DNA from: [Clostridium] symbiosum
GTDB taxonomy: Bacteria > Bacillota > Clostridia > Lachnospirales > Lachnospiraceae
NCBI GenBank assembly: GCA_021769625.1
Contig: JAETSN010000032.1
Location: 1 to 43,416, forward strand
Length of the DNA: 43,416 nucleotides
Reading direction: 5' to 3'
This document shows, piece after piece, positions 40,935 to 43,416 of this stretch. The position numbers and the translations under genes were made by a program. Position 1 is the first letter of the stretch. Every line of letters starts with the position of its first letter. The notes under the pieces are model-generated. The model was not told where the DNA came from, did not search any database, and saw only the letters and a program-made list of their open reading frames with translations.

Positions 40935-43229
40935 TTATCTTGGTTTCAGTCCTTTATTTTTACAGTCCGCGATCTCCCCCGACGCGTGGATCAGCCAGAT
41001 GGCCTCTTCCCTGCTCCAGGAAACCGATACCCCGGCGCTGTTTTCCAGCCGTTCGCCGGTATAGCCCGCACCGTACACTACAAACTCTTCCCCCGGCGCC
41101 AGCTCCACTCCCGGCAGCCTTCCTTTTTCCCATGCATTCTTCTCATCCGACAACGCATACTCCGACAGATCGATCATGGTCTGCCCATTATTTTGGAGCA
41201 CGATATAGTCCTCAGGCCCCCGGATGTGGAACGCCGCGATCACAAGACTCTCCGCCTGCTCCGTCTCGAAGACAGGCTCCACCAAAACCGTACCGTTCTC
41301 CTCCCACTCCTTCAGCACAAGGGTAATCTCTTCCCCCTCCACAAATCTTCCGTTCACATGATAGCCCGTCACTGTCACGCCGGGCGTTTTTTCCGTTTTT
41401 ATCTCCACAGGCACATTGTCCGGGAACAGTCCCTCATAACGTGTTTTCCCCACATCAAACCCGTTCACATAAAAATGCAGATCGGAATCCGAAGATACCG
41501 TCAGCAGACTCCCCCATTCGCAGCCTAGCTCATCCCGCAATTCCTCCTGCACGACTCCGGGCCTGTTCTGCGCGTATTTCGTGATCACTGCCAGTTCCTG
41601 TTCCACATTCCCGATATTGTTATCATCATCCTCCCAGAGGGAATTTTTCAAAATATCCGTGCTCTCCATCATATATTCCAGTTCCTGCCAGCGTTTATCG
41701 TTGTATTCCTTCAGAACTGCAGATGCCTCATCCGGGGAAAAGCTTCCGTTCATCACATGCAGGACCGCATTGACAAAAAGAGTTTTGAATTCCTCCCTCT
41801 GCATCAGTTTTTGAAATAGTACCGTATCTTCGGAATCCTCACAAAACGTCTTCAGCCGCTTTAATGTCTCATCCGCCCCGTACCAGCCCAGAAACTTCAG
41901 ACCCATCCCGTAGTCCGTGTCGACCAGCAGGTATCTGTATTTCCCGTCGAAAACCGTACCCTCTTCGCAGATTTCCCCTTCCGCCGCCTCATAGCGGTAT
42001 ATCTTCACATTGGTTTCAGGCCAGTCAAAATTTCCCGCATAATACTCGATCGCCATGTAGCTGGCAAAATTCTCCACATCGATCACGCTGCATACCCTGT
42101 CCCAGGCTTCGTCATCAGCCATATCAGCACCCTGTATCCATCTGCAGAAGGTATTGTATTCTTCCGCGCACTGCTTCTTCCGCTCTGTTTTTGCCTCCGC
42201 GAGATCCATCTCGCTCAGAGCGCCCTCGCAGGTCACCATCTCCCCGTCATATCTGCCGTATTTTTCCTTAAAATATCTGTCGTCAAAACTGTTTTCGAGC
42301 CAGTACACCCCCTGATAGATCCCGTTGATATACACCGTAGCGCTCTCGGATATCACAACATCCTGAAAGCCTGCCCTTCTTGCCAGTTCTCCTATCAGTT
42401 CCGTGCGGAAAAAAGCATAACCGTTATCATTTCCGGCATTATGGAAGGCAAGCCTCTGGTATGCGTCGACCGCTGTTTTCCCTTCCTCCGTCAGAAATTT
42501 CGGAAGGAACGCATAGGAAAACTCATTCGCATCGTCATAGTCATAGCGGGCAGTCAGCCGGAAAGACTTCTGGTTTTTCGCCCTTGTAATATTTCCGTAG
42601 ATCTTTACGCTGCAGTTCTGATTGACGGCCTGCGTTCCGTCCCGCAAAAATATCGTCGCATTGACAGGTATTTCCGCATTACTGTAATAGTTTGCCGGGA
42701 TGATCTCCGCTAAGACATTCGCATCTTTATGGGCCGCTATATACTCGTCAAACTGCCGTCCCCTCACAAAGATCCCCTCCTCATAGCCGAACAGTTTTTC
42801 CTCATCCCCTCTGAGCGATACCACATAGGTCGTCGTATAACGATCCTTCCCCTTTTTGTCCAGTATATACTCTCTCTTATAAACATCGGACATCGTGCCG
42901 TCCGAAAAAAGGCAGTAAAACTGCAGCGAATAGACGGTGGTGTACTCTTTCATTTCAAGATGCACCGGCCCGTCATATATCATGGTGCCCGCGGGCAGTT
43001 CATCCCTGTTGACATGATTCGGCTTATCGCCGTTCACAGTATAATATATATTTCCCGGCATATATTTCTCCACGGATACCACAATGGATTCCCCGTAGAT
43101 TCCGCTGTCATGGGAGATCAAAAGCTGTTTATCATATTTATAAAGATCAACGACAAACAGAGCTGCCACCGATAATACGGTGAGCAGCCCGAAAGTCAAA
43201 AAGAAATTCCGGATATGTTTCCTCTTCAT
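40935..43229 (-). CDS. CotH-kinase family protein with chitobiase-type and lamin-tail domains
   Basis: A 764-aa protein with an N-terminal membrane anchor (FFLTFGLLTVLSVAALFVV), outside the cytoplasm thereafter. Next is a chitobiase C-terminal-like beta domain (YGESIVVSV, GNIYYTVNGDKPN). A CotH domain follows (about 190-570): KIYGNITRAKNQKSFRL with the likely ATP-binding Lys, SATVYINGIYQGVYWLE and YLLVDTDYGMG with the Asp pair. The C-terminus has a lamin-tail-like domain (FHIRGPEDYIVLQNNGQT). CotH kinases phosphorylate spore-coat proteins in Bacillus; membrane-anchored Clostridial members are less understood. AAGG precedes the ATG. Confidence 0.88.
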   Translation of the reverse strand: MKRKHIRNFFLTFGLLTVLSVAALFVVDLYKYDKQLLISHDSGIYGESIVVSVEKYMPGNIYYTVNGDKPNHVNRDELPAGTMIYDGPVHLEMKEYTTVYSLQFYCLFSDGTMSDVYKREYILDKKGKDRYTTTYVVSLRGDEEKLFGYEEGIFVRGRQFDEYIAAHKDANVLAEIIPANYYSNAEIPVNATIFLRDGTQAVNQNCSVKIYGNITRAKNQKSFRLTARYDYDDANEFSYAFLPKFLTEEGKTAVDAYQRLAFHNAGNDNGYAFFRTELIGELARRAGFQDVVISESATVYINGIYQGVYWLENSFDDRYFKEKYGRYDGEMVTCEGALSEMDLAEAKTERKKQCAEEYNTFCRWIQGADMADDEAWDRVCSVIDVENFASYMAIEYYAGNFDWPETNVKIYRYEAAEGEICEEGTVFDGKYRYLLVDTDYGMGLKFLGWYGADETLKRLKTFCEDSEDTVLFQKLMQREEFKTLFVNAVLHVMNGSFSPDEASAVLKEYNDKRWQELEYMMESTDILKNSLWEDDDNNIGNVEQELAVITKYAQNRPGVVQEELRDELGCEWGSLLTVSSDSDLHFYVNGFDVGKTRYEGLFPDNVPVEIKTEKTPGVTVTGYHVNGRFVEGEEITLVLKEWEENGTVLVEPVFETEQAESLVIAAFHIRGPEDYIVLQNNGQTMIDLSEYALSDEKNAWEKGRLPGVELAPGEEFVVYGAGYTGERLENSAGVSVSWSREEAIWLIHASGEIADCKNKGLKPR

Positions 43230-43416
43230 TTGTTACCTTAACCTTTACCATATATCGCAGCGGCTTTTTCATGGGCTGTCCGCGTTGCTGATTTCACTAT
43301 ATAGTATATTGGTCTTTTACGTAAATTGCAAGCCTTCTGCGCTCTGCTGGAAAAAAGTGGGGATTGCCTCAGGTTATAATTTTAAGATAAAGGGTTCTCC
43401 GAGCTGTACATAATCG
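43230..43416. other. Upstream region of the CotH gene at the window end
   Basis: No gene is supported in these 187 bases. A palindrome ACTATATAGT lies near 43300, and minus-strand TATACT/TATAGT are possible -10 elements, but no matching -35 was found. The region runs off the window. Confidence 0.3.

Noticed and set aside
1-43416. CRISPR array, tRNA, rRNA or insertion sequence
   Set aside because: No regularly spaced repeats, cloverleaf sequences, rRNA segments or transposase motifs were found on either strand.

Overview
The window looks like chromosomal DNA of a spore-forming, anaerobic Clostridia of the Lachnospiraceae type. This is inferred from the gene families and moderate GC content, with AT-rich intergenic DNA. 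The sporulation-linked genes are spoIIM, a SpoVB-like flippase, a Spo0A effector-domain protein and a CotH-family protein. I see no rRNA, tRNA, CRISPR array, insertion sequence or phage gene. Most genes are on the minus strand.

Layout. 1-2.7 kb (+): the end of a flavodiiron protein, then an exported DUF4015-type putative glycoside hydrolase. 2.7-7.8 kb (-): PLP aminotransferase, nudF, spoIIM, xerD, lysA and a possible 32-aa ORF. The nudF-spoIIM-xerD order recalls Bacillus subtilis. 8.0-11.6 kb (-): recA-recX with two LexA boxes, and rny with its own promoter and terminator. 11.7-20.4 kb: a sugar/PTS-type accessory segment. It holds a PocR-AraC regulator, a fucose/arabinose-isomerase-like protein, a SorC regulator, a cysteine desulfurase, ascorbate-family PTS EIIC and EIIB, a small membrane protein and a creatininase-family hydrolase. 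20.4-27.7 kb (-): yicC-remA-gmk-rpoZ, then rimO-pgsA-cinA, an acidic membrane protein, and upstream of yicC a SprA-related putative metalloprotease. 28.0-29.8 kb (+): rqcH. 29.9-43.2 kb: a RelE/ParE-type toxin-antitoxin pair, flippase, glgA, receiverless Spo0A-like protein, lipoprotein, XRE membrane regulator, azlCD, two HAD phosphatases, a radical SAM protein, an alkylguanine-DNA methyltransferase and a large CotH protein.

How the parts work together. Much of the minus strand is housekeeping: recombination and SOS (recA, recX, cinA), RNA decay (rny), transcription and nucleotide supply (rpoZ, gmk), ribosome modification (rimO), ribosome rescue (rqcH) and phospholipid synthesis (pgsA). Many Firmicutes have rimO/pgsA-cinA-recA-(recX)-rny as one neighbourhood. 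Here cinA and recA are about 10 kb apart, with the sugar/PTS segment between them, as if an accessory cassette had entered a conserved block.

The points most worth following are: (1) a Spo0A DNA-binding domain with no receiver domain; (2) a SigE-like promoter before spoIIM whose -35/-10 spacer carries one arm of a hairpin that would occlude the spoIIM ribosome-binding site only in read-through RNA; (3) a LexA box exactly filling the start of the 17-bp spacer of the recA promoter; (4) a 137-bp nested palindrome before rqcH; (5) a shared extended -10/leader element before the AraC and SorC regulators; and (6) a PTS locus without an EIIA.
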